Notes under the pieces: generated by a model
The model's database searches: none
Told to the model about the DNA's origin: nothing
Seen by the model: only the letters and a program-made list of their open reading frames with translations
NCBI GenBank assembly: GCA_035604615.1
Contig: DATNID010000001.1
Location: forward strand, 27,730-91,729
Direction: 5' to 3'
Length of the DNA: 64,000 nt
DNA from: DATJLY01 sp035604615
GTDB taxonomy: Bacteria; Pseudomonadota; Alphaproteobacteria; ATCC43930; CGMCC-115725
Made by a program: the position numbers and the translations under genes
In this document: piece after piece, positions 41,511 to 50,368 of the stretch
How positions within the stretch are numbered: position 1 is the first letter of the stretch
Layout: every line of letters starts with the position of its first letter

Positions 41511-42579
41511 AGGGGTCTCGGCGGCGCTCGACCGCGAGCTGAAGTCCCGCGTCGGCGCGTTTCTCGCCGGCATCGAGCGCTATCGCCATCATCCCTATCG
41601 CCGCGACCTGCCCGAGCCGCCGACCCTTTGGCAGGAGGGCACGACGCGGCTCCTCGATTACGGCAAGAAGGGCGGCGCGCCGCTGCTGGTGGTGCCGTCG
41701 CTCATCAACCGCGCCTACATCCTCGACCTGACGCAAGAGACCAGCCTGCTGCGCTTTCTCGCCGGGGCGGGGCTGCGGCCGCTGCTGGTCGATTGGGGCG
41801 AGCCCGGCGCGCTCGAGCGCGCCTTCGGCCTGACCGAGTACGTCGCCGGAAGGCTCGAGGCGGCGGCGGACGCGGCGGAGGCGGCGGCGGGCGGGCCGCT
41901 CGGTGTCATGGGCTACTGCATGGGCGGGCTGATCGCGCTGGCGCTGGCGGCGCGGCGCCCGCACCAGGTGCGCGCACTGGCGCTGCTGGCGACGCCATGG
42001 GGCTTCCATGGCGAGAACGCGGGGCATGCGCGCCTCCTCGGCGCCCTGTGCGGGCCCCTGGCGCTGGCCTGCGCCCGGCTCGGTGAGGTGCCGGTCGACG
42101 TGCTGCAGGCGCTCTTCACCGCCGCCGATCCGCTGGTCGCGCTGCGCAAGTTCTCGCTGTTCGCGGCGCTCGCCGACGGGCCGAAGGCGCAGCACTTCGT
42201 CGCGGTCGAGGATTGGCTCAATGACGGCGTGCCGCTTGCCCTGTCGGTGGCGCGCGAATGTCTTGGCGGCTGGTACGGCGGCGACACGCCGGCGCGCGGC
42301 CAATGGCGCGTCGCCGGCCGGCCGGTCCTGCCGCGGCGTGTGGCGCAGCCGACCCTCGTCGTGGTGCCGGCCCAGGACCGCATCGTGCCGCCGGCGAGCG
42401 CCGAGGCGCTGATCGCGGCGCTCCCCGCTTCCGAGCGCTTGGCGCCGAGCCTCGGCCATATCGGCATGATCGTCGGCAGCGCCGCGCCCAAGCAGGTGTG
42501 GCAGCCGCTGGCGCGCTGGCTGGTCCGCAGGCTCGGCGGGCGTGGCGGGTTCCCAAAGCGGCCCCGGAGGGCTATCTAG
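41323..42579 (+). CDS. phaC: Poly(3-hydroxyalkanoate) synthase-like alpha/beta hydrolase
   Basis: 418 residues. The lipase-like box of PHA synthases is GYCMGG with Cys199 as nucleophile; DWGEPG precedes it, and Asp and His of the triad lie in VVPAQDRIVPP and LGHIGMIVGS. At about 420 residues it is shorter than class I PhaC (about 590) and nearer class III. The GTG at 41323 follows GGAGG by 5 bases and is preferred over ATG 41290. It lies directly upstream of phaA and phaB. It may be an accessory synthase with the main one elsewhere. Confidence 0.82.
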   Translation: MSAASPRRQGPRPLPLHLLNATGLWASSRAAFPLLRNASLPSRPEFAERAAELQRSLAAAAHEGVSAALDRELKSRVGAFLAGIERYRHHPYRRDLPEPPTLWQEGTTRLLDYGKKGGAPLLVVPSLINRAYILDLTQETSLLRFLAGAGLRPLLVDWGEPGALERAFGLTEYVAGRLEAAADAAEAAAGGPLGVMGYCMGGLIALALAARRPHQVRALALLATPWGFHGENAGHARLLGALCGPLALACARLGEVPVDVLQALFTAADPLVALRKFSLFAALADGPKAQHFVAVEDWLNDGVPLALSVARECLGGWYGGDTPARGQWRVAGRPVLPRRVAQPTLVVVPAQDRIVPPASAEALIAALPASERLAPSLGHIGMIVGSAAPKQVWQPLARWLVRRLGGRGGFPKRPRRAI

Positions 42580-42615
42580 GGAGGCAGGACGCCACCCGCA
42601 TACGAGGGCATACCA

Positions 42616-43791
42616 ATGACCGAAATCGTCATCGCCGCCGCCGCGCGCACCCCGGTCGGCTCGTTCAACGGCGCCCTCAGCTCCTTGGCCCCGCACGATC
42701 TCGGCAAGGTCGCGATCGTCGAGGCGATGAAGCGCGCGCAGGTCGCGCCCGCCGACGTGAACGAAGTGATCATGGGCCAGATCCTCGCCGCGGGCGAAGG
42801 CCAAGGCCCGGCGCGCCAGGCCGCCGTCGCCGCCGGCATCCCCTTCGAGGCGACCGCCTACAGCATCAATCAGCTGTGCGGCTCGGGCTTGCGCAGCGTC
42901 GCGCTGGGATTCCAGGCGATCCGGGGCGGCGACAGTTCGATCGTGGTCGCCGGCGGCCAGGAGAGCATGAGCCAGGCGCCGCACTGCATCCACCTGCGCA
43001 ACGGCATCAAGATGGGCGACGGCGACCTGGTCGATACCATGATCAAGGACGGGCTGTGGGATGCCTTCAACGGCTACCACATGGGCAACACGGCCGAGAA
43101 CGTGGCGCAGCGCTGGCAGATCACGCGCGAGCAGCAGGACGGGCTGGCGGCGCGCTCGCAGGCCCGCGCCGAGGCGGCGCAGAAGGCCGGCCGCTTCAAG
43201 GACGAGATCGTGCCGGTGACCATCACCACCCGCAAGGGCGAAACGGTGGTCGATACTGATGAGTATCCCAAGCACGGCACCACCATCGAGATCCTGGCCA
43301 AGCTGCGCCCCGCCTTCGACAAGAACGGCACGGTCACGGCGGGCAACGCGTCGGGCATCAATGACGGTGCCGCCGCGGTGGTGCTGATGACGGCCGACGA
43401 GGCGCAGCGTCGCGGCGTGAAGCCCTTGGCGCGGATCGTGTCGTGGGCGACGGCGGGGGTCGATCCGGCGGTGATGGGGTCGGGCCCGATCCCGGCCAGC
43501 CGCGCCGCGCTGAAGCGCGCCGGCTGGACCGTCGCCGATCTCGACCTGATCGAGGCCAACGAGGCGTTCGCGGCCCAGGCCTGCGCCGTCAACAAGGACC
43601 TGGGGCTCGATCCCGACAAGGTCAACGTCAATGGCGGCGCCATCGCGCTGGGCCATCCGATCGGCGCCTCGGGCACGCGCGTGCTGGTGACCTTGCTCTA
43701 CGAGATGAACCGGCGCAACGCGAAGAAGGGCCTCGCCACCTTGTGCATCGGCGGCGGCATGGGCATCGCGATGTGCGTGGCGCGCGACTAG
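42616..43791 (+). CDS. phaA: Acetyl-CoA acetyltransferase (beta-ketothiolase)
   Basis: 391-residue thiolase that condenses two acetyl-CoA to acetoacetyl-CoA, the first step of PHB synthesis. The acylation Cys is in SINQLCGSGLRSVALG, the second Cys near the C-terminus in ATLCIGGGMGIAM, and His in NVNGGAIALGHPIGASG. Length is standard. It precedes phaB by 23 bp. Confidence 0.95.
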   Translation: MTEIVIAAAARTPVGSFNGALSSLAPHDLGKVAIVEAMKRAQVAPADVNEVIMGQILAAGEGQGPARQAAVAAGIPFEATAYSINQLCGSGLRSVALGFQAIRGGDSSIVVAGGQESMSQAPHCIHLRNGIKMGDGDLVDTMIKDGLWDAFNGYHMGNTAENVAQRWQITREQQDGLAARSQARAEAAQKAGRFKDEIVPVTITTRKGETVVDTDEYPKHGTTIEILAKLRPAFDKNGTVTAGNASGINDGAAAVVLMTADEAQRRGVKPLARIVSWATAGVDPAVMGSGPIPASRAALKRAGWTVADLDLIEANEAFAAQACAVNKDLGLDPDKVNVNGGAIALGHPIGASGTRVLVTLLYEMNRRNAKKGLATLCIGGGMGIAMCVARD

Positions 43792-43814
43792 AAACTCTAC
43801 GTCGGGAGGCGACA

Positions 43815-44537
43815 ATGAGCCGGGTGGCGATCGTGACGGGAGGAACCCGCGGCATCGGCCGGGCGATCTCGGTTGCGCTCAAGGAGGGGGGATACCGCGC
43901 GGCGGCGATCTATGCCGGGAATGTCGATGCGGCGGAGGCGTTCAGCCGCGAGACCGGCATTCCGAGCCATCGCTTCGACGTCTCCGACTTCCAGCAATGC
44001 GCCGCCGGGGTGAAGAAGATCGAGGCGGAGTTGGGGCCGGTCGAGATCCTGGTCAACAACGCCGGCATCACCCGCGACGCGGTGCTGCACCGCATGACGC
44101 CCGAGCAATGGGGCCAGGTGATCGCCACCAACCTCACCTCGTGCTTCAACATGTGCCGCTGCGTGATCGAGGGGATGCGCGAGCGCGGTTTCGGCCGCAT
44201 CGTCAATATCGGCTCGATCAACGGCCAGGCCGGGCAGTACGGACAGGTGAACTACGCGGCGGCGAAGTCGGGCATTCACGGCTTCACCAAGGCCCTGGCG
44301 CAGGAGGGCGCGTCGCGCGGCGTCACCGTCAACGCGATCGCGCCCGGCTATATCGACACCGACATGGTGCGCGCCGTGCCCGCCAACGTGTTGGAGAAGA
44401 TCGTCGCCCGCATCCCGGTGGGCCGCCTCGGCCATGCCGAGGAGATCGCGCGTGGGGTCATGTTCCTGGTGTCGGACGACGGCGGCTTCGTCACCGGCTC
44501 GACCCTGTCGATCAACGGCGGCCAGCACATGTATTGA
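43815..44537 (+). CDS. phaB: Acetoacetyl-CoA reductase
   Basis: 240-residue SDR enzyme that reduces acetoacetyl-CoA to (R)-3-hydroxybutyryl-CoA with NADPH. Cofactor loop VTGGTRGIGRAIS, NNAGITRD, Ser in GSINGQAGQYGQ and YAAAK as YxxxK. It closes the PHA synthesis group phaC-phaA-phaB. A GGGAGG site precedes the ATG at 43815. Convergent with the crotonase gene, 21 bp apart. Confidence 0.95.
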   Translation: MSRVAIVTGGTRGIGRAISVALKEGGYRAAAIYAGNVDAAEAFSRETGIPSHRFDVSDFQQCAAGVKKIEAELGPVEILVNNAGITRDAVLHRMTPEQWGQVIATNLTSCFNMCRCVIEGMRERGFGRIVNIGSINGQAGQYGQVNYAAAKSGIHGFTKALAQEGASRGVTVNAIAPGYIDTDMVRAVPANVLEKIVARIPVGRLGHAEEIARGVMFLVSDDGGFVTGSTLSINGGQHMY

Positions 44538-44558
44538 GCGCCATGTGCGCGTGCGCCG

Positions 44559-45350
44559 TCACTTGTCGTCGCGATCCGGAATGGCGAGGCGCTCGGCGCG
44601 CTTGTCGAGGAAGGCGCGGAGCCGCTCCTGCGCGTCGGGGCTGGTCTGCGTCATCGCCGCCATCAGCGATTCGAAGAACAGACCGTCGTCATGCGCCAGG
44701 TCCTGGATGCGCGGCAGCGCGTTGATGATGGCGAAGTTCGACAGCGGCGCGTTGCGCGCCATGCGCTGCGCCAGCTCCATGGCGCGGCCGAGCGCCTGGC
44801 CCGCGGGCGCGAGATAGTGCAGGAAATTGGCGCTCTGCGCCTCGGCGGCGGAGAGGACGCGGCCGGTCAGCATCATGTCCGCCATGCGCGCGGCCGAGAT
44901 GAGCCGCGCCACCCTGACCGAGCCGCCGCCGCCGACGAAGATGCCGCGCTGGCCCTCGGGCAAGGCGAAGAAGGCGGTGTCGTCGGCGACGCGGATCTGG
45001 GTCGAGGCGGCAAGCTCCATGCCGCCCCCCACCACCGCGCCGTGGAGCGCCGCGACGAACGGGATGGGGCCGCGCTCGATGCGGTCGAAGATGGCGTGCC
45101 ATTTGCGCGAATGATGGATGCCCTCGATCGGCGTGCGCTCGGCGTGCTCGGCCAAGTCGAGCCCGGCCGAGAAATGATCGCCGTGGCCGAAGATGATTCC
45201 GGCCTTGGCCTCGCCGCCCGCGCGCTCGACCGCGACGCGCAGCGCCTCGACCAACGCGTCGTTGATGGCGTTGCGCTTGGCGGCGCGGTTCAATCCGATG
45301 ACCGCGATCGCGCCGTCGAGCGCATAGGTCACGTCGTGATGGGTTGGCAT
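44559..45350 (-). CDS. Enoyl-CoA hydratase/isomerase (crotonase) family protein
   Basis: 263-residue crotonase. The oxyanion-hole regions are FGHGDHFSAGLDLAEH and ALHGAVVGGGMELAAS; the Glu following the GGG in the second block is not the usual hydratase pair, so hydratase activity alone cannot be assumed. It is divergent from a feruloyl-CoA-synthase-like gene 79 bp away. The two may degrade a phenylpropanoid, with CoA activation then hydration or retro-aldol cleavage. Confidence 0.85.
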   Translation of the reverse strand: MPTHHDVTYALDGAIAVIGLNRAAKRNAINDALVEALRVAVERAGGEAKAGIIFGHGDHFSAGLDLAEHAERTPIEGIHHSRKWHAIFDRIERGPIPFVAALHGAVVGGGMELAASTQIRVADDTAFFALPEGQRGIFVGGGGSVRVARLISAARMADMMLTGRVLSAAEAQSANFLHYLAPAGQALGRAMELAQRMARNAPLSNFAIINALPRIQDLAHDDGLFFESLMAAMTQTSPDAQERLRAFLDKRAERLAIPDRDDK

Positions 45351-45429
45351 GATGGACGCTCCGTCCGTTATAGGATATGACGGGCGCGGTCGGGTTCCAG
45401 CGAAAACTTGGGCCGAGGGCGACGGGCGC

Positions 45430-47274
45430 ATGCAGCGGTTGCGGGAAGTGAGGCTCGGGTCTCTCGACGTCGCCGTCACGCGGCGCGGCGACGGCGCCAT
45501 CTTCATCGACAACACCAACGCGCTCGGCCCCTATCCCGCGCGCCTGACCGACCGCCTCCATCACTGGGCCGAGGTGGCGCCGGAGCGCATTTTCCTGGCC
45601 GAGCGCGACACGAACGGAGAATGGCGGCAGCTCTCCTACCGCGACACGCTGGCCCAAGTGCGCAGCCTCGGCGCGGCGCTCCTGGCGCGCGGGCTCTCGC
45701 CCGAGCGGCCGCTGATGATCCTCTCGGGCAACGACATCGAGCATGCGCTCATTGGCCTCGCGGCGATTTATGTCGGCATCCCCTATGCGCCGATCTCGCC
45801 GGCCTATGCGCTGGTGTCGAGCGATTTCGGCAAGCTGCGCCACATCGCGGGATTGGTGACGCCGGGCCTCGTCTTCGCCGCCGACGGCGCGCGCTTCGCC
45901 CGCGCGATCGAGGCCGTCTTCGCGCCCGGGATCGAGATCGCGGTGACGCGCAACCCGGCGCCGGGGCGGCGCGCGACGCTGTTCGCGGCGCTCGCCGACG
46001 CGACCGCTGGCGCCGCCGTGGACGCGGCGCACGACGCGGTCGGGCCCGACACCATCGCGAAAATCCTGTTCACCTCGGGCTCGACCGGCATGCCCAAGGG
46101 CGTCATCAACACCCAGCGCATGCTGTGCGCCAACCAGGAGCAGATCCGCAGCCACTTCGCCTATTTCGCCGACGCGCCGCCCGTGATCCTCGACTGGTCG
46201 CCGTGGAACCACACCGCCGGCGGCAACCATAATTTCAACCTGGTGCTCTATAACGGCGGCACGTTTTATCTCGACGATGGCAAGCCGGTCGCAGGCGGCA
46301 TCGCTGCTACGGTGCGCAACCTGCGCGAGGTGTCGCCGACCTGGTACTTCAACGTGCCGCGCGGCTACGAGGCGCTGATCCCGCATCTGCGCCAGGACGA
46401 GCGCCTGCGGCGCAGCTTCTTCCGCGATCTGCGGCTGCTGTTCTATGCCGGTGCCGGGATGGCGCAGCATGTGTGGGACGCGCTCGACGAGATCGCGTCC
46501 GACACCGGCGGCGAGCGCATCCTCATGCTGACCGGGCTGGGCGCGACCGAGACCGCGCCCTTCGCGCTTGCCGCGAGCCACGGCATGAGCGGCGCCGGCC
46601 TGGTCGGGCTTCCGGTCGCGGGCGTCGCGCTGAAGCTCATGCCGCGCGAGGGCAAGCTCGAGGCGCGGGTGCGCGGCCCCAACATCACGCCCGGCTATTG
46701 GCGCCAGCCCGAGCTCACCGCCCGCGCCTTCGACGAGGACGGCTACTACATGCTGGGCGACGCGCTCGCCTTCGCCGATCCCGGCGACGTGCGCAAGGGG
46801 CTCGTCTTCGATGGCCGGGTGGCCGAGGATTTCAAGCTCGCCACCGGCACCTGGGTCAATGTCGGGCCGCTGCGTGCCGCCTTCATCGACCATTTCGCGC
46901 CCTTGGTGCAGGACGTGGTGATCGCGGGCCTCGATCGCGACGAGATCGGCGTGCTGGTCTTCGCCGACATCGAGGCATGCCGCCGCCTGGCGCCCGGCGC
47001 TCCGGCGAATGTCTTACTTGCGGATGAACGCGTGCGTGCCGAGTTCCGCCTCCGGCTCGAAACGCTGGCGGCGCGCGGCACCGGCAGCTCCAACCGCGTG
47101 ACGCGTGCCGTGCTGCTCGAGGAGCCGCCCTCGCTCGATGCCGGCGAGATGACCGACAAGGGCTCGATCAACCAGCGCGCCGTTCTGGCGCACCGCGCGG
47201 CGCTGGTCGACGCGCTCTACGCCGACCCGGCCGACCCTCGCGTCCTTTCGGCGCTCACGCCTTCGGCACGGTGA
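45430..47274 (+). CDS. Feruloyl-CoA synthase-like acyl-CoA synthetase
   Basis: 614-residue AMP-forming ligase. The P-loop is ILFTSGSTGMPKGVINTQ, followed by WSPWNHTAGGNHNFNL, the A5-like LTGLGATETAPFA, and DGYYMLGDALAFADPGD. The C-terminal domain has VRGPNITPGYW and a late Lys in the KGSINQR stretch. Length and the SPWNHTAGGNHNFN block fit feruloyl-CoA synthases, which activate hydroxycinnamates. The ATG at 45430 gives an N-terminus RLREVRLG typical of the family; an upstream ATG at 45349 would antisense-overlap the crotonase start. Confidence 0.87.
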   Translation: MQRLREVRLGSLDVAVTRRGDGAIFIDNTNALGPYPARLTDRLHHWAEVAPERIFLAERDTNGEWRQLSYRDTLAQVRSLGAALLARGLSPERPLMILSGNDIEHALIGLAAIYVGIPYAPISPAYALVSSDFGKLRHIAGLVTPGLVFAADGARFARAIEAVFAPGIEIAVTRNPAPGRRATLFAALADATAGAAVDAAHDAVGPDTIAKILFTSGSTGMPKGVINTQRMLCANQEQIRSHFAYFADAPPVILDWSPWNHTAGGNHNFNLVLYNGGTFYLDDGKPVAGGIAATVRNLREVSPTWYFNVPRGYEALIPHLRQDERLRRSFFRDLRLLFYAGAGMAQHVWDALDEIASDTGGERILMLTGLGATETAPFALAASHGMSGAGLVGLPVAGVALKLMPREGKLEARVRGPNITPGYWRQPELTARAFDEDGYYMLGDALAFADPGDVRKGLVFDGRVAEDFKLATGTWVNVGPLRAAFIDHFAPLVQDVVIAGLDRDEIGVLVFADIEACRRLAPGAPANVLLADERVRAEFRLRLETLAARGTGSSNRVTRAVLLEEPPSLDAGEMTDKGSINQRAVLAHRAALVDALYADPADPRVLSALTPSAR

Positions 47275-47887
47275 GCTGCATCGATTTGCGCGCGGCGAAG
47301 GTTTCGTACCAGGCGGCGAGGCGGCGCGAGCGCGCGCGCCAGTCCTCGCTCTGATAGCGGAAATCGAGATAGCCCAGCGCGCAGCCGATGGTGATGCGGC
47401 CGATGGTCGGCGCATCGCCGCCGGCGCCCAGCTCGCCGGCCTCGACCTCGTGCTCGAGCGCCGCGAGCGCGCCCCGCACCTTGCGCAGCTGGGCGTCGAT
47501 CCAGTCCTGCCACAGGAACTCCTTGGGCCGCACCGTCTCGTAGCGCCCGAGGATCGCCGCCTCGAGCATGCCGTCGCCGAGCGCCTGCTGCCGGAGCGCG
47601 ATCCAGCGCGGAGTGCCGGCCGCGGGAAAGAGCTTGGGCCCGGTGTGGAGCGTGTCGAGATATTCGCAGATGACGTGCGAATCGTAGAGCACCAGCCCCT
47701 CGTCGGTGGTGAGCGCCGGCACCTTCACCAGCGGGTTCTCGCGCGCCACCTCGTCGTTGGGCTTGGTCGGCTGGACCGATGTCGGGATGCGCTCGATGCG
47801 CTCGGCGAGCCCGGTCTCGAGCGCCACGACCATGACCTTGCGCACGAACGGCGACGTCGGCGAATGGCGGAGCCTCATGAGTTTCAC
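47255..47887 (-). CDS. Glutathione S-transferase family protein
   Basis: 210 residues. The thioredoxin-like N-terminal domain starts with LRHSPTSPFVRKVMVVA, in which Ser in SPTSPFVRK is the likely thiol-activating residue; NPLVKVPAL and YDSHVICEYLD supply the cis-Pro and glutathione-binding Ser. The helical C-terminal domain follows. It is 4 bp from the glyoxalase II gene, also glutathione-dependent, and likely cotranscribed. The convergent end overlaps the synthetase gene by 20 bp. Start at 47887 or 47878. Confidence 0.88.
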   Translation of the reverse strand: MKLMRLRHSPTSPFVRKVMVVALETGLAERIERIPTSVQPTKPNDEVARENPLVKVPALTTDEGLVLYDSHVICEYLDTLHTGPKLFPAAGTPRWIALRQQALGDGMLEAAILGRYETVRPKEFLWQDWIDAQLRKVRGALAALEHEVEAGELGAGGDAPTIGRITIGCALGYLDFRYQSEDWRARSRRLAAWYETFAARKSMQLTVPKA

Positions 47888-47891
47888 TCCC

Positions 47892-48659
47892 TCAGAAATT
47901 GTCCTTGCGCTGCCTTATGACGGCGAAGGTGGCGACGGCGTCGCCGGGGGCGCCCATCGCCGCCTGGAGCGACGGCTGATCGGCGCGCAGGAACGGGTTG
48001 GTGGCGAATTCTTCTTCCAGCGTCCCCGGAATGGTGGACCGGCCGGCCGCGCGCATCTCGTCGACTTTGCGCGCACGCTCGACGAGGTCCCGGTTGCCGG
48101 GCTCGACGGTGAGTGCGAAGCGCGCGTTGTTCTGGGTGTATTCGTGCCCGCAATAGACCCGCGTCTCGGGCGGCAGCGCCTTGAGCTTGGAGAGCGAGTT
48201 CCACATCTGCGCGGGCGTCCCCTCGAACACCCGGCCGCAGCCCATGAGGAACAGCGTGTCGCCGCTGAAGAGCGCCCGCGACTGGCGGAACCAGAAGGCG
48301 ATGTGGCCCCGCGTGTGCCCCGGCACGTCGTAGACCAGCGCGCTCTCGCGCCCGAACGCATAGCTGTCGCCGTCGCCCACCTCGACGTCGATCATCGGGA
48401 TGCGGTCGCGGTCGGCGCGCGGCCCGACGATGGTGCAGCCGGTCGCGGCCTTGATCTCGATATTGCCGCCGGTGTGGTCGTGGTGGTGATGGGTATTGAG
48501 GATATGGGTGAGGCGCCAGCCGGTGGACGCGATGACCTCGAGCACCGGTCCCGCCACCGAGGGATCGACCACGGCGGTCGCCTCGCTGTCGGGCTCGCGC
48601 ACGAGATAGACGTAGTTGTCGCGCAGCACGGGGATCTGGCGGATGACGAGGTCGGCCAT
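47892..48659 (-). CDS. gloB: Hydroxyacylglutathione hydrolase (glyoxalase II)
   Basis: 255-residue metallo-beta-lactamase-fold thioesterase that hydrolyses S-lactoylglutathione. The binuclear metal motif is THHHHDHTGG (His57-60, Asp61, His62), with GHTRGHIAF, GDTLFLMGCGR and YCGHEYTQNN as further ligand and glutathione regions. Length is standard. It is divergent from a methyltransferase gene across 70 bp and leads the GST gene. Confidence 0.93.
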   Translation of the reverse strand: MADLVIRQIPVLRDNYVYLVREPDSEATAVVDPSVAGPVLEVIASTGWRLTHILNTHHHHDHTGGNIEIKAATGCTIVGPRADRDRIPMIDVEVGDGDSYAFGRESALVYDVPGHTRGHIAFWFRQSRALFSGDTLFLMGCGRVFEGTPAQMWNSLSKLKALPPETRVYCGHEYTQNNARFALTVEPGNRDLVERARKVDEMRAAGRSTIPGTLEEEFATNPFLRADQPSLQAAMGAPGDAVATFAVIRQRKDNF

Positions 48660-48729
48660 GGTGACATTCTCCTGGGACGGGCCAGCCTAACCTAAATCGG
48701 CCGCCGCTCCCATGCTACACTCGGGTCCC

Positions 48730-49470
48730 ATGAACGCCGACGTCGTCGATCTGCGCGACTTTTACGCCGGCCGGCTCGGCCAGGTGGCGGTGCGCATGAT
48801 CCGCCGCCGCATCCGCCTGATCTGGCCCGACGTCACGTCCTCGCGCGTGCTCGGGCTGGGCTATGCCTCGCCCTATCTCCGCCCCTTCCTGGCCGAGGCC
48901 GAGCGCGTCGCCGCCCTGATGCCGTCCTCCCAGGGGGCGCTGCCGTGGCCCGCCGAGGGACCCTATCGCGTGACGCTCGCGGACGAGGGCGAGCTGCCGC
49001 TGGCGGATTATTCGATCGACCGCGTCCTCCTGATCCACGCGGTGGAGTTCAGCGAGCAGATGCGCCCGATGCTGAAGGAGGTGTGGCGCGTGCTCGCGGC
49101 CGGCGGACGGGTGCTGGCGGTGGTGCCGAACCGGCGCGGCATCTGGGCGCGTACCGACCGCACCCCGTTCGGCCAGGGCCAGCCTTATTCGCCGGGTCAG
49201 TTGACGCGGCTCCTGCGCGAGGAAGGCTTCACGCCGCAGGGCACCGCGTCCGCCTTGTTCGTGCCGCCGACGCGCTCGCGCATGATCCTGCGCTCGGCCA
49301 TGGCGTGGGAGAATATCGGCGAGCGCTGGTTCGCCGCCTTCGCCGGCGTCGCGATGGTCGAGGCGACGAAGCAGATCTACGCCAAGCCCGCGCCGGCGGC
49401 GCGCCGGGTGCGCGCGCGCCAGGTCTATATTCCCCTGGGCCACGGCACCCCGAGCCCGGTCGGGCGGTAA
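48730..49470 (+). CDS. Class I SAM-dependent methyltransferase
   Basis: 246 residues. The usual SAM motif is altered (SSRVLGLGYASPYLRPFLAE), with an acidic end of strand 2 not obvious, but YSIDRVLLIHAVEFSEQMRP and LKEVWRVLAAGGRVLAVVPN are the post-I and motif II-III regions of a Methyltransf_11 protein. Such genes next to gloB recur in alphaproteobacteria. The ATG at 48730 is used; 48712 is the alternative. Substrate unknown. Confidence 0.8.
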   Translation: MNADVVDLRDFYAGRLGQVAVRMIRRRIRLIWPDVTSSRVLGLGYASPYLRPFLAEAERVAALMPSSQGALPWPAEGPYRVTLADEGELPLADYSIDRVLLIHAVEFSEQMRPMLKEVWRVLAAGGRVLAVVPNRRGIWARTDRTPFGQGQPYSPGQLTRLLREEGFTPQGTASALFVPPTRSRMILRSAMAWENIGERWFAAFAGVAMVEATKQIYAKPAPAARRVRARQVYIPLGHGTPSPVGR

Positions 49471-49481
49471 AGAAGCACCCC

Positions 49482-49564
49482 GTCATTGCGAGGCGCCCGA
49501 AGGGCGACGCGGCAATCTCCTCGACCACGCGTCACGGAGATTGCTTCGCTGCGCTCGCAATGAC
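49482..49564. repeat. REP-like inverted repeat, copy A
   Basis: 83 bp starting GTCATTGCGAGGCGCCCGAA and ending CTGCGCTCGCAATGAC. The terminal GTCATTGCGAG and CTCGCAATGAC are inverted. This family of intergenic palindromes (GTCATTGCGAG ends) is common in alphaproteobacteria. The central ACCACGCGTCACGGAGATTG is shared with copy B. Confidence 0.9.
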
Positions 49565-49613
49565 ATCGCTTGTAGTGCTTCATCGCGCCGGCCGCGGCAC
49601 CAAGAAAATTCCC

Positions 49614-49696
49614 GTCATTGCGAGGCGCCCGAAGGGCGACGAAGCAATCTACCCGACCACGCGTCACGGAGATTGCTTCGCTGCGCTCGCAATGAC
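49614..49696. repeat. REP-like inverted repeat, copy B
   Basis: Second copy of the 83-bp palindrome, 132 bp to the right in the same orientation, with only a few base differences from copy A. The 40 or so bases to the right of each copy are also similar, and on the right they are the 3' end of metW, so the unit was tandemly duplicated. Confidence 0.9.
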
Positions 49697-49711
49697 AGCG
49701 CTTGTGGCGCT

Positions 49712-50368
49712 TCAGCGCGCCGGCCGCGACAGCAGGAACAGGCCTTGCTCGGCCAAGAGGTTGGCGAGCACGCCAGTGGGGTCGAGGGAGAAGGGGCGGC
49801 CGAAGCGGTCGAGGGTGACGCTCTTCTCGACGCGGATACCGTCCTCGGCGCACAGCGCAAGGAAGTCGTGCACGGTGCAGAGATGGATGTTCGGCGTCTC
49901 GTACCACGGCAGCGACAGGAGATGCGTCATCGGCATGCGGCCCCGCACCAGGAGGTCGAGGCGGATGCGCCAATGGCCGAAATTCGGGAAGGTGACGATG
50001 GCATGGCGGCCGATCCGCACCAGGTTGGCCACCACCCGGCGCGGATTGCGCGTCGCCTGCAAGGTCTGGCTCAGCACCACGTAGTCGAAGGCGCCGGTGG
50101 GATAGGCGTCGAGGTCGTTGTCGGCGTCGCCCTGGATGACCGACAGGCCGTGGCGCACGCAGGAATTGACGCCGCTCTGGCTCAGCTCCATGCCGCGGCC
50201 GTCGATGTCCTTCTCGTGCACGAGGTAGGACAGCAATTCGCCGTCGCCGCAGCCGATGTCGAGAACGCGGGCATGCTCGCCGATCAGGCTGGCGACGAGC
50301 CGCAAATCCTCGCGAATCTCGACATGCGCCGCCGGGGAGAGGGCGGCGTCGCTGCGGTCGGGGCTCAT
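49712..50368 (-). CDS. metW: Methionine biosynthesis protein MetW
   Basis: 218-residue SAM-fold protein. MetW motifs: ARVLDIGCGDGELLSYLVHE, GRGMELSQSGVNSCVRHGL, VIQGDADNDLDAYP and VVLSQTLQATRNP. It is required with MetX for homoserine O-acylation in several bacteria. Its start overlaps the metX stop (ATGA), showing coupled expression. Confidence 0.94.
   Translation of the reverse strand: MSPDRSDAALSPAAHVEIREDLRLVASLIGEHARVLDIGCGDGELLSYLVHEKDIDGRGMELSQSGVNSCVRHGLSVIQGDADNDLDAYPTGAFDYVVLSQTLQATRNPRRVVANLVRIGRHAIVTFPNFGHWRIRLDLLVRGRMPMTHLLSLPWYETPNIHLCTVHDFLALCAEDGIRVEKSVTLDRFGRPFSLDPTGVLANLLAEQGLFLLSRPAR

Noticed and set aside
41173..43815. 880-codon open frame on the minus strand opposite phaC and phaA
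   Set aside because: It is antisense to well-supported enzymes, has low-complexity Arg/Gly/Asp/His composition and no domain; long antisense frames are expected at this GC content.
49482..49696. Two repeats with regular spacing considered as a CRISPR array
   Set aside because: Only two units, 83 bp long and palindromic from end to end, with related rather than unique intervening sequence and no cas genes.
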